Source: Patagioenas fasciata
Lineage: Eukaryota; Chordata; Aves; Columbiformes; Columbidae
Assembly: GCF_037038585.1 (NCBI RefSeq)
Contig: NC_092521.1
Coordinates: 53,390,398-53,454,397, forward strand
Direction: 5' to 3'
DNA: 64,000 bases
Under the pieces are notes generated by a model that saw only the letters and a program-made list of their open reading frames with translations, was not told the origin of the DNA and searched no databases. Both the position numbers and the translations under genes were made by a program. Of the stretch, positions 13,190 to 23,460 are shown in pieces. Position 1 is the first letter of the stretch, and every line of letters begins with the position of its first letter.

Positions 13190-14364
13190 CTAACTCTGGA
13201 GAGAAGGCTGTGCAGTCGCCTCGCATCTCTCTGAGGTAATACAATGCTGTTTCTTAGCTGACAACATGAGGGGCACCTGAAGGAAGATCAATATGGCTTC
13301 AGAGTCTATTTTTAAACTCTTGATGCAGTAGTGAGGACCTGGCATGACATCTGCTGAGACACAGGGTGAGTACCTCCTCCATTCCTGGATACTGCCAGGT
13401 GCTGGCAGCACCATGGAGCTGAGCCTACTGTCACTGAGAGGGTGGAGAACAGAGATGCTCTTGGACCAGGAGGAGGAAGAGAGGTCCGTCAAAGATCACA
13501 ACAGGCTGTAATCTTTGCATTGGCCATGAGGCGAGGGGTAAGCAAGGACGGTGGTAAGGGGAGTTACATAGTTAACACTCTGGATTAAAGGCATGAAGAG
13601 TGGGTGGTGGAAGTAGGACATTTTGGAGACTAAGGGCAAAGCTTTAAAAGCCTTGGGATATTACTTTGAATTATTATCTACAGGTTATTCTCTCTATATA
13701 TACTATTTTTCTTTCTAAATTAAGAAAATAAACATTTATTAACAAGTCACCGGGTCAAATCCTGCTCTCCACTGAAGCCAAATCCACTGACTTCAATGTG
13801 AGGGAGCCCTGTGTAAACAATGAAGGGCAAATTTGGCCCTTTATGTCCTGAAAAGTCTGCTTGTATTCATTTCTTTCAATCCTGCAAGGAAATACATATT
13901 GAACAGTGAATTAATTGTTAGGAATTTCTCTTGAACTACCGGGGAGTGTCAACGAGATGTGGCAAAGTAGCATAAAAAAGGAACAGATAAATCCTGGTTT
14001 AAAGATAATTTTTTCCATGTTTCAGAGCAGAGAGTGGATCTGGATCAAGCACTACTGGCCTTTACTTTATAAGCAATCATTAAATCCTTCATGTAGCTTC
14101 GGTGAAATGGTACACAGCCAGAGAAAGCAGAAGGAACCAAATACTCCTTTTCCTTTGCCAACATCGTTTGCCCAAAGGTGAACACTGTCATCATCCCTTC
14201 GGATGCTCTGCTAACTCCAACTGTCTGTACAGTGCAAGCTCAGCCGCTGAAGACAAAATGCGTCTACTCTGCAGATGAGTAAAACCTGTGATGTCTTACA
14301 AATGTCAACTTAATGTTTTAATTATTAAAAAACACTAGGTGCTTTTAGACACAGAACGATACAA
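13190..14364. other. Intergenic sequence just downstream of EPB41L3
   Basis: No gene is seen. The part up to about 13560 is less AT-rich than its surroundings. A short block at about 13745-13815 resembles an old amniote repeat. Confidence 0.5.
13745..13815. repeat. Possible ancient amniote interspersed repeat
   Basis: The block GGTCAAATCCTGC followed by CCACTGACTTCAATGTGAGG resembles an old repeat found in bird, crocodile and turtle genomes, whose core is a palindrome around CCATTGACTTCAATGG. I identify it from memory of the motif only. A related block lies at 15555-15605. Confidence 0.35.
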
Positions 14365-14384
14365 TTTTGGATGCATTTACCACT

Positions 14385-14390
14385 TTTATT
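14385..14390 (-). terminator. EPB41L3: Distal polyadenylation signal AATAAA
   Basis: AATAAA on the minus strand, in a gaaataaaag context, followed within 35-45 nt by a GT-rich TTCTGTGTC element. This would end the roughly 1.06-kb 3' UTR. Confidence 0.6.
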
Positions 14391-15297
14391 TCACTATGCA
14401 GAAACATACATTCACCATGTGTTGTGATGCAGCTGACAGTGTAATGGATGCTATCCCTTCAGTGGGTATTATAGCTGGACACTAACGAGTTTTCAGTGGA
14501 TGTTCTGTACAGGTTAAGGCTTGACTCTGAACTAGATAGTAAATGCTGACCAGATTCTCAAACAGATTTTTTTTTCTTTTGAGAACAAAAGGGAAATCAA
14601 TAGAAAACCATCATGGTTATTTCAGATTAATAATTTTCTAATGCTGAAAACTAAGTAAAATACAGTTTGTTTTTTTTTTTTTTTTCTCCAAAATAACTAC
14701 ATATAATTTACAAGGTTAGGATCTGTGAAGGGTGACTGGAAGCTGACTCTGAACCACACTGACAAAAATCTTTAAAGTTAGTATACTAAAATCATTACTA
14801 CCTCATAAGGTATTCAGTCAGGTATACAAAGCACACTTCGTAAGCATTTAAATATTTTGATAAGAGTAAAGATTCATCATCGTTTATCGGGCAGTAATAA
14901 AACCAGATCAAACAAATATAAGATTCAAGTTGTTTACTGAATAAACGGTGTTATTGGCACATCTAATGTGTGGTAAAACATTATACACAGTACCTATACA
15001 GCTTCTAGCATTTTGGGGATAATCTTCATTTACAATATCTGTAAACAAAAGGCTTGCCACCTAACAAATTTTAATTTGTTTAGACTTTCATAAACTGTGA
15101 AAGGCATGAACTGTTTATGTGTTACATGAGATCACTGTTTATATTGTTTATGAACGTGCAGGTATAGCTGAAAACTTAGACATTTTAAGAAAATTAAAAA
15201 TGCTGCTTCTCTGTAATTTTATCGTTGCTTCATGCAATATTGTTTAACTGCTGCTGATTCAGATTGCTTTCTATGGGAAGATATCTCTGCCAGTTTC

Positions 15298-15303
15298 TTT
15301 ATT
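15298..15303 (-). terminator. EPB41L3: Proximal polyadenylation signal AATAAA
   Basis: AATAAA on the minus strand about 140 nt into the last exon. Whether it is used cannot be told from sequence. Confidence 0.35.
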
Positions 15304-15442
15304 AACAGTCAAGATCAATTCTTCTGTACGGAAATTTTCCATAGACAGATACAAGTCAGTCAGGTTGGAACTGAGACTCCGTATAGGCTCTTGTATTCCT
15401 ACTGGTGTGCATGTCTGGATTCATATGCAAACTAGGTCATTC

Positions 15443-16680
15443 CTGCAGGAAAGAGAACTGAGTTAATTATTTGAAGCAACTACTCTCTTGCAAAGGAGAT
15501 TTTGTCAATTTGTTCGAGTAACAAAAGCTATTTGAAAACAGCATCATCCCAGGATAAGCAACTTGGCCCAAATCCAAAGCCCACTGATGCCGATGGAAAG
15601 AATTAGTGACATCAACAGAGTTTTAAGGAAGACACAATTTGTTGTTTCTGAAACAATTAGCAGAATACCACAACAATCATGGTTACTCACTCCTCAGTGA
15701 CTGGCTCCATCTTCCAAATAAATAACATACCAAAATTCCAATTTTTTTTTTCCTATGGTTTGTATATCCAAAAGCAGGTAAGCAAAAAAGCTTCAAAAGG
15801 TGTTGTGCATCACACTCTGCTACTTACACCAAATTTATATTGTTTTAAGAATAAAAGGCTGCTATTGATTTAAACAAATCAGACAAGCAGCTTTTTTTTT
15901 TCCCCACCCCCTTCTGCATAGCATTCAAAGCAATTTGTGCAATGGTGCTGGCATTAACGGTTAGTATGCATGACATGTTTTCACACACAGAATAAATATC
16001 ATAGTATTAAGACATCTGTTTAGCCAGCCGCAATTGGAGAGCATGCCTTTACGGAAAGAAAGCTTCACACAAGAAAAGCTGCATTATCATCTCATCCTGA
16101 TAAACAATGCTGCTTTAAAACATAAAATGTTCTTTCAGGGACAAGCCAAGACATCCAAATACTGACGCACTGATTCACTGGGTTTAAACAAAAAATCAAA
16201 AGCAAGTTGGACCATATCTTTGCAAGCTGGGAATTAAAGCTTAATTTGTAACATATCTGCATGGCACATTAATCAAGCAGCTGTTGGTATTTTTAAACAT
16301 TGGCATTTTTAAATGAAATACATACCTTTAAGAACAAATTGGTTTTGTTCTTAAATGACATAAAAGCAGACAACAGATTTTTTTGACTTCAGAATCAGAA
16401 AATTAGACTGTACCAAAGCATGGACAATGAGGACTTTTCAAAGAGCCAACAAAAGCAAATGAGTAGTTTCTCTTTCTCTAGCTGGCACCATTAAATGAAG
16501 AAAGATGTTTAGAGCTGAATGTGCTTTACATTCATATACCAGAACTGATAACCAGCACAAATGCAACTTGTAAATGCCAGTGAGAGAAAGCAAAGGGTTA
16601 GAGGTGAGTTATGGTAGGAAAACAACCCTCACAACATGCCAGCCCAGTAAATGCCTAGGAAAATCATCTAGTCTTCTTAC
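15443..16680 (-). other. EPB41L3: Intron before the 3' UTR exon
   Basis: Donor CAG|gtaaga at the right end and acceptor cctgcag at the left. A block at 15555-15605 (CCCAAATCCAAAGCCCACTG then GATGGAAAG) resembles the same ancient amniote repeat suspected at 13745. Nothing else is recognised. Confidence 0.6.
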
Positions 16681-16797
16681 CTGTGGTCAATCCTCTCCAT
16701 CTTCTGGTGTGATTTCTGTCTCTTTATGTACCACTACTTTGGTCACTGACATGTCAGGGTGCTGCTCTTTGGCTTCTTTAATTGCCTGAGCCAGCGC
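16681..16797 (-). CDS. EPB41L3: EPB41L3 final coding exon, end of C-terminal domain
   Basis: The exon encodes 36 residues from [16 protein letters not shown] to TPEDGED, then TGA at 16687-16689. It is the extreme end of the C-terminal domain shared by all 4.1 proteins, which binds partners such as NuMA in the family. Six bases after the stop (CCACAG) comes a consensus donor gtaaga, so the 3' UTR continues in another exon. The junction is much closer to the stop than the 50-55 nt rule requires, so no nonsense-mediated decay is expected. Confidence 0.96.
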
Positions 16798-17061
16798 CTA
16801 TCCCAAGGAAACCACAGAAGGGCAAAAACAAAAAGGAGGTGGAACATGCATGATCAGTAGCAAGGTGGAGAGATTCATGAGATATTACACAATTTACAAA
16901 TGAGGAAAATGATTAATATATGAAATATACCATCACTGATTTAACTACTAATCCAGTTTCATTTAAGGCATTCCGGTATGAATAGTATCTTTTAAAGCAA
17001 TGTTTGGAAATGTTCTCTTTGGCAGTTTTCAGGGTATCCCTTAGCAGTTTATAGATTTTAC

Positions 17062-17142
17062 CTGATCATGATCAATATCTGCATCTCCTGTGATGACTAT
17101 TCGTTTTTCAATTCTTGTCTCTGAGATGCCTCCTTTCACAGT
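17062..17142 (-). CDS. EPB41L3: EPB41L3 C-terminal domain exon, 81 nt
   Basis: Twenty-seven codons, [16 protein letters not shown] followed by [11 protein letters not shown], flanked by ctag and gtaaaa. This is the best conserved block of the 4.1-family C-terminal domain. Phase 0 at both ends. Confidence 0.97.
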
Positions 17143-18233
17143 CTAGATGGGAGGGACAAATGCATGTCAGTAACTTACTTTAAAGAGTGCTTCTGTTCAT
17201 TCAGAAATGGTCAGTGCAGGAACACAGACATGACTGAACTACCTCAAACAGCACACACAGAGGGGACAACCCTGAACTGCAACCAGAACAACTCTAAAGT
17301 TGGCCTGCTCTGAATGGACTAGATGACCTCCAGAGGTCTTCCCAACACAGATTATTTTATGATTCTAATCAACCTGTATACATGTCAGGAGAGATGTTTC
17401 TATGTAAAAAAAAGGCAGGTATTTACAGTAAAATCATCCCATGAAGAAAAGAATGGACATACAGACGGCTCATATTAGTTCCTAGTTAAGTCCAACTGCA
17501 GGCTTCAGAAGAATATACAGAGTGGTACGATAGCTCCTCTACTGAAGGGTGAATTTCACTGCAGAAAGACGAAATTCTGTCCTCGGCGAATATTGGTAGA
17601 AGAGATGTCATGGCACTAACAAGTTTCTGCTTAGGAACTGTTATTTAGATGTTGTCTTGGAACTTGGAAGACCCAACATCATTGTTTGTGCAGCCATAAA
17701 CTTTCTGCCTGTCTGTGGGCAAGTTCCTTAGGGTACCACCCAGCAATGCCACTGCAGCCTCTTAGCCAACTTCTTGTCCTGTTCTGACTACATGATACAG
17801 ACTTACCATGTGCTTTCAACACTGTGCAGGAATAACAGCTCAGGACTCAAAGGCAGTGCAGTCATATCAAGGAAGCCTCATGTCAGGCAAATTATTGCTT
17901 CTTGGCTACCATACAAGGCCAACGTGGCTACACTGCTTCCAGTTCCAGAAAGTATTTGCAGCTAACTCAAGTGTTCTGCACAGCAATGTTTTGTCCTTGC
18001 ATAGACATACCCTAAGGGTTTGTGACTCTTAGGACTCTTGTCAAGTCCTTGATTGAGCATTAACAAAGCCAGCAGAGCCAAAGACAGGGGAATGAAGACA
18101 GATGCCTAGAATAGGCAGGATTTTGTCCAGAAAATATAAGTGTGTGTCTACATTTTAAAGTACATAATAGAACTGAAGCTAAGAAAACATACACCCTTGT
18201 GAAAAAACCCTTCCCTGTTTTCTGAGGACTCAC
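17143..18233 (-). other. EPB41L3: Intron with a CR1 3' tail
   Basis: No exon is seen. The CR1 3' end at about 17300-17366 lies on the plus strand, antisense to the gene. Confidence 0.7.
17300..17366 (+). mobile_element. CR1 LINE 3' tail fragment
   Basis: GGACTAGATGACCTCCAGAG, GTCTTCCCAACACAG and a terminal TTATGATTCT match the usual CR1 3' end (GATGACCTCCAGAGGTC, CTTCCAACC, ATTCTATGATTCT). Short, 5'-truncated copy. Confidence 0.8.
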
Positions 18234-18332
18234 TTTGGTGATGTGTGTGGTGGTTGTAGTGCTGGTAGTTTCAGATGTGATAGTCTGTGCACTCATCAAT
18301 ACACCTGGTTCTGAGTCAGCACCACAATCCAC
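18234..18332 (-). CDS. EPB41L3: EPB41L3 C-terminal domain exon, 99 nt
   Basis: Thirty-three codons from VDCGADSEPGVLMSAQ through a Thr-rich run (TSETTSTTTTTHITK) to a consensus donor gtgagt. This is the Thr-rich start of the family C-terminal domain and typical of 4.1B. Phase 0 at both ends. Confidence 0.97.
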
Positions 18333-18751
18333 CTAGAGGACCAAGAGAGACAAACAATCATCAAAAACATTTTTCTGAGCACAGAGAGGTGATAACTGGA
18401 CTCGCCGAACTTCCCTATTTCTACTGTTCTTCATATCTAATAATAGGGAAATAACTGCTACTGGGGTGATCATGAGTCAGCATTTCATGTGGAGACTCCT
18501 CTTTCCTTCTGGAAGGACAGATGAAAAGCTGAGGCATTGAAATCTGTAGCGTCATCAATGTTCTTGAAAGGCCAGGACATGAGGGTCACCCTCAGGTAAA
18601 CTGCACTTGCATACATCTTTCTCATGCTAATATTTAGTACTTGAACAGGTTAGAATGGTTTACGCTAAGGCATACACTAAAAATGGGTGAAGAAATATGT
18701 GTTCCTTAAGGTCATTTTAAATTAGACCCTGGCTTTTGCAGAATTTCTTAC
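18333..18751 (-). other. EPB41L3: Short intron, nothing recognised
   Basis: The 419-nt intron between the 132- and 99-nt exons has AG/GT boundaries. No repeat or regulatory element is recognised. Confidence 0.7.
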
Positions 18752-18883
18752 CTGAGAAGACTCATATGTGATGGTTTTTGTTTCTGTATGGACTACTGGC
18801 ACTTCCTTTGTGGAAATTTCAAGGTTTTCCCCATCAGCAGAAACAGTACTGAAACTGATAGTTTCGGTCTTCACAAGTGGTGA
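18752..18883 (-). CDS. EPB41L3: EPB41L3 exon, 132 nt, start of C-terminal domain
   Basis: Forty-four codons, with the motifs VKTETISFSTVSADGENLEI and STKEVPVVHTETKTITYESS, ending CAG|gtaaga. The STKEVPxVxTETKTITYES motif is shared with EPB41L2, and the following exon favours EPB41L3. Phase 0 at both ends. Confidence 0.97.
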
Positions 18884-19921
18884 CTGTGTGAACAAAAAAA
18901 AAGGAATTGAAACATTTAGTAAGGCTTATAGATTTCTCAGAGTATTTTTTTTCCCTTGAGAAAGGAGGAGGAACAACTAAAAAGTGCATTTAAGAAAAGA
19001 GAGAAAATTATCTTAATTATAGTGGTACATAAAAGTACATAATGTTGGCAACATTTAGCACTATCCTGGATTTCATGAAAACAAACATTAGAAAAGACGT
19101 AAATACTACAAGAGGCAACGGGCACAATCTGAAACACAAGAAGCTCTCTCTGAACAGCAGGAAACACTTTTTTCCTGTGAGGATGATTAAGCACTGGCAA
19201 AGGTTGCCCAAGGAAGTTGTGCAGGCTCCATGTTTGAAGTTATCTGAAAGCCATCTGGACATGGCCCTGGGCAACTGGCTCTATGTAACTCTGCTTGAGC
19301 AGGGGGGTGGACCAGATGACCTCCAGAGGTCCTTTCCAACCTCAGCGTCCTGGGATTATACATCTTCTTAAAAAGGCAAGAGAACGAACGCTACTCAGGT
19401 TTAATCTTCCATTCAGCTCTCAGAAAAAAAAGCACAAGTTTTTTTTTAACCCCTCCACAAACCAGTCCTTCAAATTTTGGTAATGGGGCTAAGATAAGGA
19501 ACCTGTGTTGTTTAAGACACAGTATATTTATTTACAACTGTAGTAAACATGGAAAAAAAACCCATATTTTCTGTTTTTGAGGACACATGAACTTTGCCAA
19601 TTTTGATAGACTTTTCCAAAGAGAATACTCGATGAATCCTTGTTATTCATTGCATAACATGGCACTGAATTAAGCATTTCTCTGTAGCATGAAAAGTGCT
19701 TTTAAATAAAATAGGCCTGGCATTTTGCCAATAACGGAAACCAGCAACAAGCCTTGAAGGTGCCATACAAGGAGGAAGTAGGAGAAGAAAAAAACCTGCC
19801 TGCTGTAAAGATGCAATCGTACAAGCTTGGTACACTTTGCTTTCCATGGCAAGAATTAGCTTAGTCCACTACTGCCTATGTTTCACAATTCAGCACAGAC
19901 ATGACCGATTTAACGAGTTAC
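18884..19921 (-). other. EPB41L3: Intron carrying a CR1 copy
   Basis: A CR1 fragment of about 250 bases (19105-19357) lies antisense to the gene. I found no further exon. Confidence 0.7.
19105..19357 (+). mobile_element. CR1 LINE fragment, end of ORF2 plus 3' region
   Basis: The stretch reads through CR1 hallmarks in order: AGAGGCAACGGGCACAATCT, a CACTGGCAAAGGTTGCCCA block, GTTGTGCAGGCTCC, CTTGAGCAGGGGGGTGGACC, and AGATGACCTCCAGAGGTCCT with CTTTCCAACCTC. The translation still shows HWQRLPKEVVQ from the end of the CR1 polyprotein. It is 5'-truncated and mutated. Confidence 0.9.
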
Positions 19922-20296
19922 CTCAAAATGAGATTTTCTTTCCAAAGACCCTGGAAGGTGGACTGTCGTACTGTGCTCCTCTACTTGCTCACATGAAGAA
20001 GCAGCATCAGTGACAACTCCTTGTTTGGTCAGGGCTTTCCGAGCCTCCTCCCTTTTCTCCTCCTTCGCCCCCTCAGTCTCAGCAGAGCCATCTTTCCCTT
20101 TCACAACAGCAGTCACCGCATCCAGCACAAGTCCGGCTGCTTTAGCAGGATCCCCGCTTGCCTGCACACTCGGCCCGTGCCTCTCCTCGATAACCACAGT
20201 CTCCTGTACAACCTTCTTCACCACATCCTGGGGCGGGTGAGCTGCTTGCTTCATTTCACTGGAAGTTATCTCCTGAGATGTCGTTGTATCTATTCT
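19922..20296 (-). CDS. EPB41L3: EPB41L3 375-nt exon of the variable region
   Basis: The exon has 125 codons, from RIDTTTSQEITSSEM through VVKKVVQETVVIEERHG and SAETEGAKEEKREEARKA to LERKSHFE, between ttccttgcag and gtaact. It corresponds to the mammalian 4.1B segment with VVQETVLVEER and EGAKEE. The segment is highly charged, rich in Ala and Glu, and probably disordered. It is more diverged than the FERM and C-terminal exons. Phase 0 at both ends, so skipping preserves the frame. Confidence 0.9.
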
Positions 20297-20826
20297 CTGC
20301 AAGGAAAGAGAAAAAAAACCCCAGAACATCAGTGTCAGAAGCAGACAGTACCACTTGCAACAGCTCCTCAGCTTCATGTTCTGTGAACATAAATTTAAAA
20401 AAAAAAAAGGGTATTACATTTTGCCAATTTATGTCTCTCACATTGTATGGATTTTCACTCTCAGGACATTTTCACAATAGAAGAAATGAAAACCAAAGCA
20501 AGAAGCACAATTTTTAGAAGTGAAGAAAAATTGCAGTGTTTTTCTCATTGGGATTTTGTGTGAGTTTTATAAAGGCAAAATACAGCACCCTGCAAAATGA
20601 CCAAAATGAAGTGAAATGAGAGAAACCCCTTCTCCCTTTTTTTTTTTTTTTAATTTTTCTTTTCAGTGACGTTTCTATCGTGGTCTATTGTAACAAAGGA
20701 AAAAGCACACCAATACATGCACTACTTATATAGGTTCCAAGTTATACATAAAATCAGGAAACAAAAAAAAAAGCAAAAGTAATCGGCGTGCAGTGATAAC
20801 GTCGATGGAGGGAATCAAACGGCCAC
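20297..20826 (-). other. EPB41L3: Intron with an UGCAUG element
   Basis: The 530-nt intron holds a T run at about 20638-20652 and one UGCAUG on the sense strand (20716-20721), 106-111 nt after the donor of the 123-nt exon. No exon is seen. Confidence 0.7.
20716..20721 (-). promoter_or_regulatory. EPB41L3: UGCAUG, candidate RBFOX site
   Basis: The hexamer lies 106-111 nt downstream of the donor of the 123-nt exon. RBFOX binding downstream of an exon usually promotes inclusion. A single hexamer can arise by chance, so this is a candidate. Confidence 0.4.
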
Positions 20827-20949
20827 CTGAGCCCAGCTCTGTGAAGTAGAAGTAACCCCTCCTATGAACTCAGTCGGTTTTCTGGCAGACTCTATTAAAC
20901 TGAAGATATCTGAACCATCCAAGGTTTTTTCACCGGTGGACTGTTTAGT
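20827..20949 (-). CDS. EPB41L3: EPB41L3 123-nt exon
   Basis: Forty-one codons, TKQSTGEKTLDGSDIFSLI, then ESARKPTEFIGGVTSTSQSW and AQ, between ctatttag and gtggcc. It matches the mammalian 4.1B segment TKQSSGEKLMDGSEIFSLLE closely. The donor GTGGCC is weak, which suits alternative use. Phase 0 at both ends. Confidence 0.95.
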
Positions 20950-21477
20950 CTAAATAGACAAAGAAATGTAGAGTCACACACAGAAGAAAGCCAGACCCAC
21001 ATGCACAGACTTATTAATTGCCAAAACCGGAGGCAGAGACGGAGGAAAGGGAGAGAAGGTTGCGGGGGCGCAGAGAGGTTGGAAACAGGAAAAGAATGGG
21101 AAAATAAATCAGAGCAAATTCATAATGGCTGTAGTAAGCAACACTTACGAAGCATAGTTGTTAGCATTGGCATTTTGCTGGTTCAAGCAAAACTATTTTT
21201 TTTTTCTTTTATTAATAAGCCACAGCAGCAATACTACATTTCAGTAACATGGATCTTTAAATAAACTAGGAAGGTTGAAAGCCTTGTATAATGTCTGCTT
21301 CAGACTCTGGGCTGGATTCAGACTATGAGGGGAAAAAAAAAATAAGCTGGGTTGGCTGCTGTCAACATAAAGCCAGGCAGTGAGAAGACTGAAAGGCAGG
21401 GTGGTGTGAAGGGATTGCCTAAAAGAAGTCATGCTTTAATCTTTAAACCATGGCACGAAGTCAAAGCCACTTGTTAC
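20950..21477 (-). other. EPB41L3: Intron, or 3' UTR of an alternative last exon
   Basis: If the 729-nt exon is spliced at its weak donor, this is a 528-nt intron with UGCAUG at 21000-21005, 51-56 nt before the next exon. If the exon is read through, the frame stops at 21439-21441 and an AATAAA on the minus strand at about 21208-21213 could end a short alternative transcript. Confidence 0.5.
21000..21005 (-). promoter_or_regulatory. EPB41L3: UGCAUG, candidate RBFOX site
   Basis: The hexamer lies 51-56 nt upstream of the acceptor of the 123-nt exon. Upstream RBFOX sites tend to promote skipping. Candidate only. Confidence 0.35.
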
Positions 21478-22206
21478 CACTACTTTTGACGTGGACGACT
21501 CAGTAACATAGTGAGCAGTAGCAATGGTAAATGGCTGTTCTCTGGAATATCTCCACTCAGACAGGCTCTTATCTCTCCGGGCAAATGCCCCTGTTTTTGC
21601 AGCTTCACTGCCAAGGTGTTTTTCTGCTTTGCCAAGCTGCAAGCTTCCCAGTGTACCATGCAACTGCAAATCCTCGTCCATCTTTAGTGTCTTTTTCAAA
21701 CTTTCCTCTTCAGGACTTTGCAACCGAGATTCTGCTTCTTTTATAGGTGTCAGAGAGTCGGACAGCTTTCTTTTCGTGCTCTGCATGTCGGATCCCCGCC
21801 TGGCTTTCTCATCAGTGACAGGCTCAAGGATTTCATACTCAGCCACTACAGGAATGATTTTCACAGATTCTTGCACTTCCCTTTCCATTTTTCGCAAAGC
21901 TTCTACTGAAGGCTGTACTGCTTTCTCACTCTCTTTAGCTTTACTTGTCATGGTTACAATTTTCCCAGATACAGTATCATAGGACTTTCCTAAGGTGAAC
22001 ATTTTCTGCTTATTCTCCTCTTTGGATTGTATTTCACCTTCCAAGTCCTCAAAGCTCTGCATTAGAATGGTACTGGATTTTAACATCTCAGGTGGAAAGG
22101 TAGATTTACTGCTCACAGTCACTACTTTGTATGCCCGATTTTTTTTCGATTCACCATCAACTACCTCAGAGGGTATTTTGTCTATAATAACCCAATCCTC
22201 AGTGCC
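21478..22206 (-). CDS. EPB41L3: EPB41L3 large 729-nt exon, probably alternative
   Basis: After the acceptor aaatatag a frame stays open for 243 codons to a moderate donor (GTAGTG|gtaaca), or 255 codons to a TAA if the donor is not used. It begins GTEDWVIIDKIPSEV, a tryptophan motif preceded by acidic residues that resembles an LC3/GABARAP-interacting motif. It continues with long charged, Ser- and Lys-rich stretches (VVAEYEILEPVTDEKARRG, KRKLSDSLTPIKEAESRL). It is probably disordered. Acceptor, phase 0 and place in the exon series support it as a real exon. I do not recall this segment in the main mammalian protein. 4.1 paralogues have large tissue-specific insertions in the same region. Confidence 0.75.
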
Positions 22207-22945
22207 CTATATTTGAGATATAAAAGCTAAATTAGAATATCTGAAGGTTTATCTGTACTTCAGGAGCACTAAAGTATGAAGACTTTTAAGAAATCAATGC
22301 TGCCTCTTGTGAAAGCATATGATAACTTTTACTGTTGTACCTCTTAGAGCAGTTATCAAACAACTAAACAGAATCATGTTAGGCAAAATATGACTTCTTT
22401 GCATATTCCCTCTCTCTAGAGGCCCATATAATGTGGACACAAAAAATGACTTTTGCCACACTGTTTCTGTATTAATTTGAAGCAAAACAGAGTTTTAGCA
22501 CATCCATTTAAAATTATTATTGGAATCATCCTAAGGTTAAGAATCATGTATCACAATGGTTCATAATGCTGTTGTCAAAATCAAATTGCAAAAATAGGGC
22601 AAATAAGCCCATTCAACCATTCCCCACTTGTCACAAACACACTGTTGATGAGGTTTTAGAATAGTATGTATTTGTATGTAGCTGTAGCCTGCAATGGATT
22701 TGTTTTCATTAGAATAACATCAACCCCCTTCAGCATTGTTGAAATCGAGTAGTACAACATAGTAAATGCCATATTGCTAAAGACACTGAACTGAACTTAA
22801 TGCTCTTTTTTCCTCCTTATGCAAATATGCTATGTGATTAGCTTTGCCTATGCAATCAGCATCCACATATTCGACCTTAAGACCGTAACATTTGTATTTA
22901 ACTAAGCAAATGTGGTAGTTTAAAATCGAATGAATTAAAAATAAC
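22207..22945 (-). other. EPB41L3: Intron, nothing recognised
   Basis: This AT-rich intron separates the 102- and 729-nt exons. No repeat or extra exon is recognised. Confidence 0.65.
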
Positions 22946-23047
22946 CTCTAGGGATGATGGGATACTTTTCTGGATAATGATTTGATGAGAAGTAACCAAA
23001 GTGCCAGCAGATTCTCCCTCCTGCAGCTTCTTCTCTATCACACTTGG
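22946..23047 (-). CDS. EPB41L3: EPB41L3 102-nt exon, probably alternative
   Basis: Thirty-four codons, PSVIEKKLQEGESAGTLVTS then HQIIIQKSIPSSLE, between tctattag and gttatt. Both ends are phase 0 and the frame is open throughout. The donor GAG|gttatt is weak, as in many regulated exons. I do not recall it in the main mammalian isoform, and assign it to EPB41L3 by position, phase and splice signals. Confidence 0.75.
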
Positions 23048-23460
23048 CTAATAGAAAAACCAATAAGAATAGAAAGTTCACCATCACTCAGCATAATCTG
23101 AATTCACTTGACAGTATAAAGGAAATTCATTCTAATGACAGAAGTGCTGCATTCACCATAATGTTCTCAGTGATGTTTACGCTGGAAATGCATGCATAAC
23201 TGCAAACAACATCCACAAACAGTACTGTGCAAGTAGATTTCTAACTAGTAGAGAACTCAGTCTCTATCAAGAAGCCATAAGCTTTGCAGAGGACTCATTT
23301 CTCAGAATTTGCCCCCCAGATTACATCTTTATCTGGAACATACGAAATCATTTTAAAACCAAAACAAAACAAAAAAATGGTTTGGAAAGGAAGAAATGTA
23401 ATAAAATAATAAATCATTGCCAGCCTGACTGCATTTCAATAAAGTATTGTTTGTTTTTAC
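23048..23460 (-). other. EPB41L3: Intron with an UGCAUG element
   Basis: The 413-nt intron carries UGCAUG on the sense strand at 23191-23196, 144-149 nt before the 102-nt exon. Nothing else is recognised. Confidence 0.65.

Larger units (their letters stand above)
14365..15442 (-). other. EPB41L3: EPB41L3 last exon, 3' UTR
   Basis: The exon starts after a good acceptor (CTCTTTCCTGCAG) with GAATGACC and contains no coding sequence, because the stop codon lies in the previous exon. Two AATAAA hexamers on the minus strand would give a short form (about 160 nt) and a long form (about 1.06 kb). The left end is placed about 20 nt past the distal signal and is an estimate. Confidence 0.7.

Noticed and set aside
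20010-20386. Plus-strand open frames of 76-121 codons
   Set aside because: Antisense shadows of the 375-nt EPB41L3 exon.
21524-21982. 152-codon plus-strand open frame
   Set aside because: It is the antisense of the 729-nt EPB41L3 exon and has no splice or homology support of its own.
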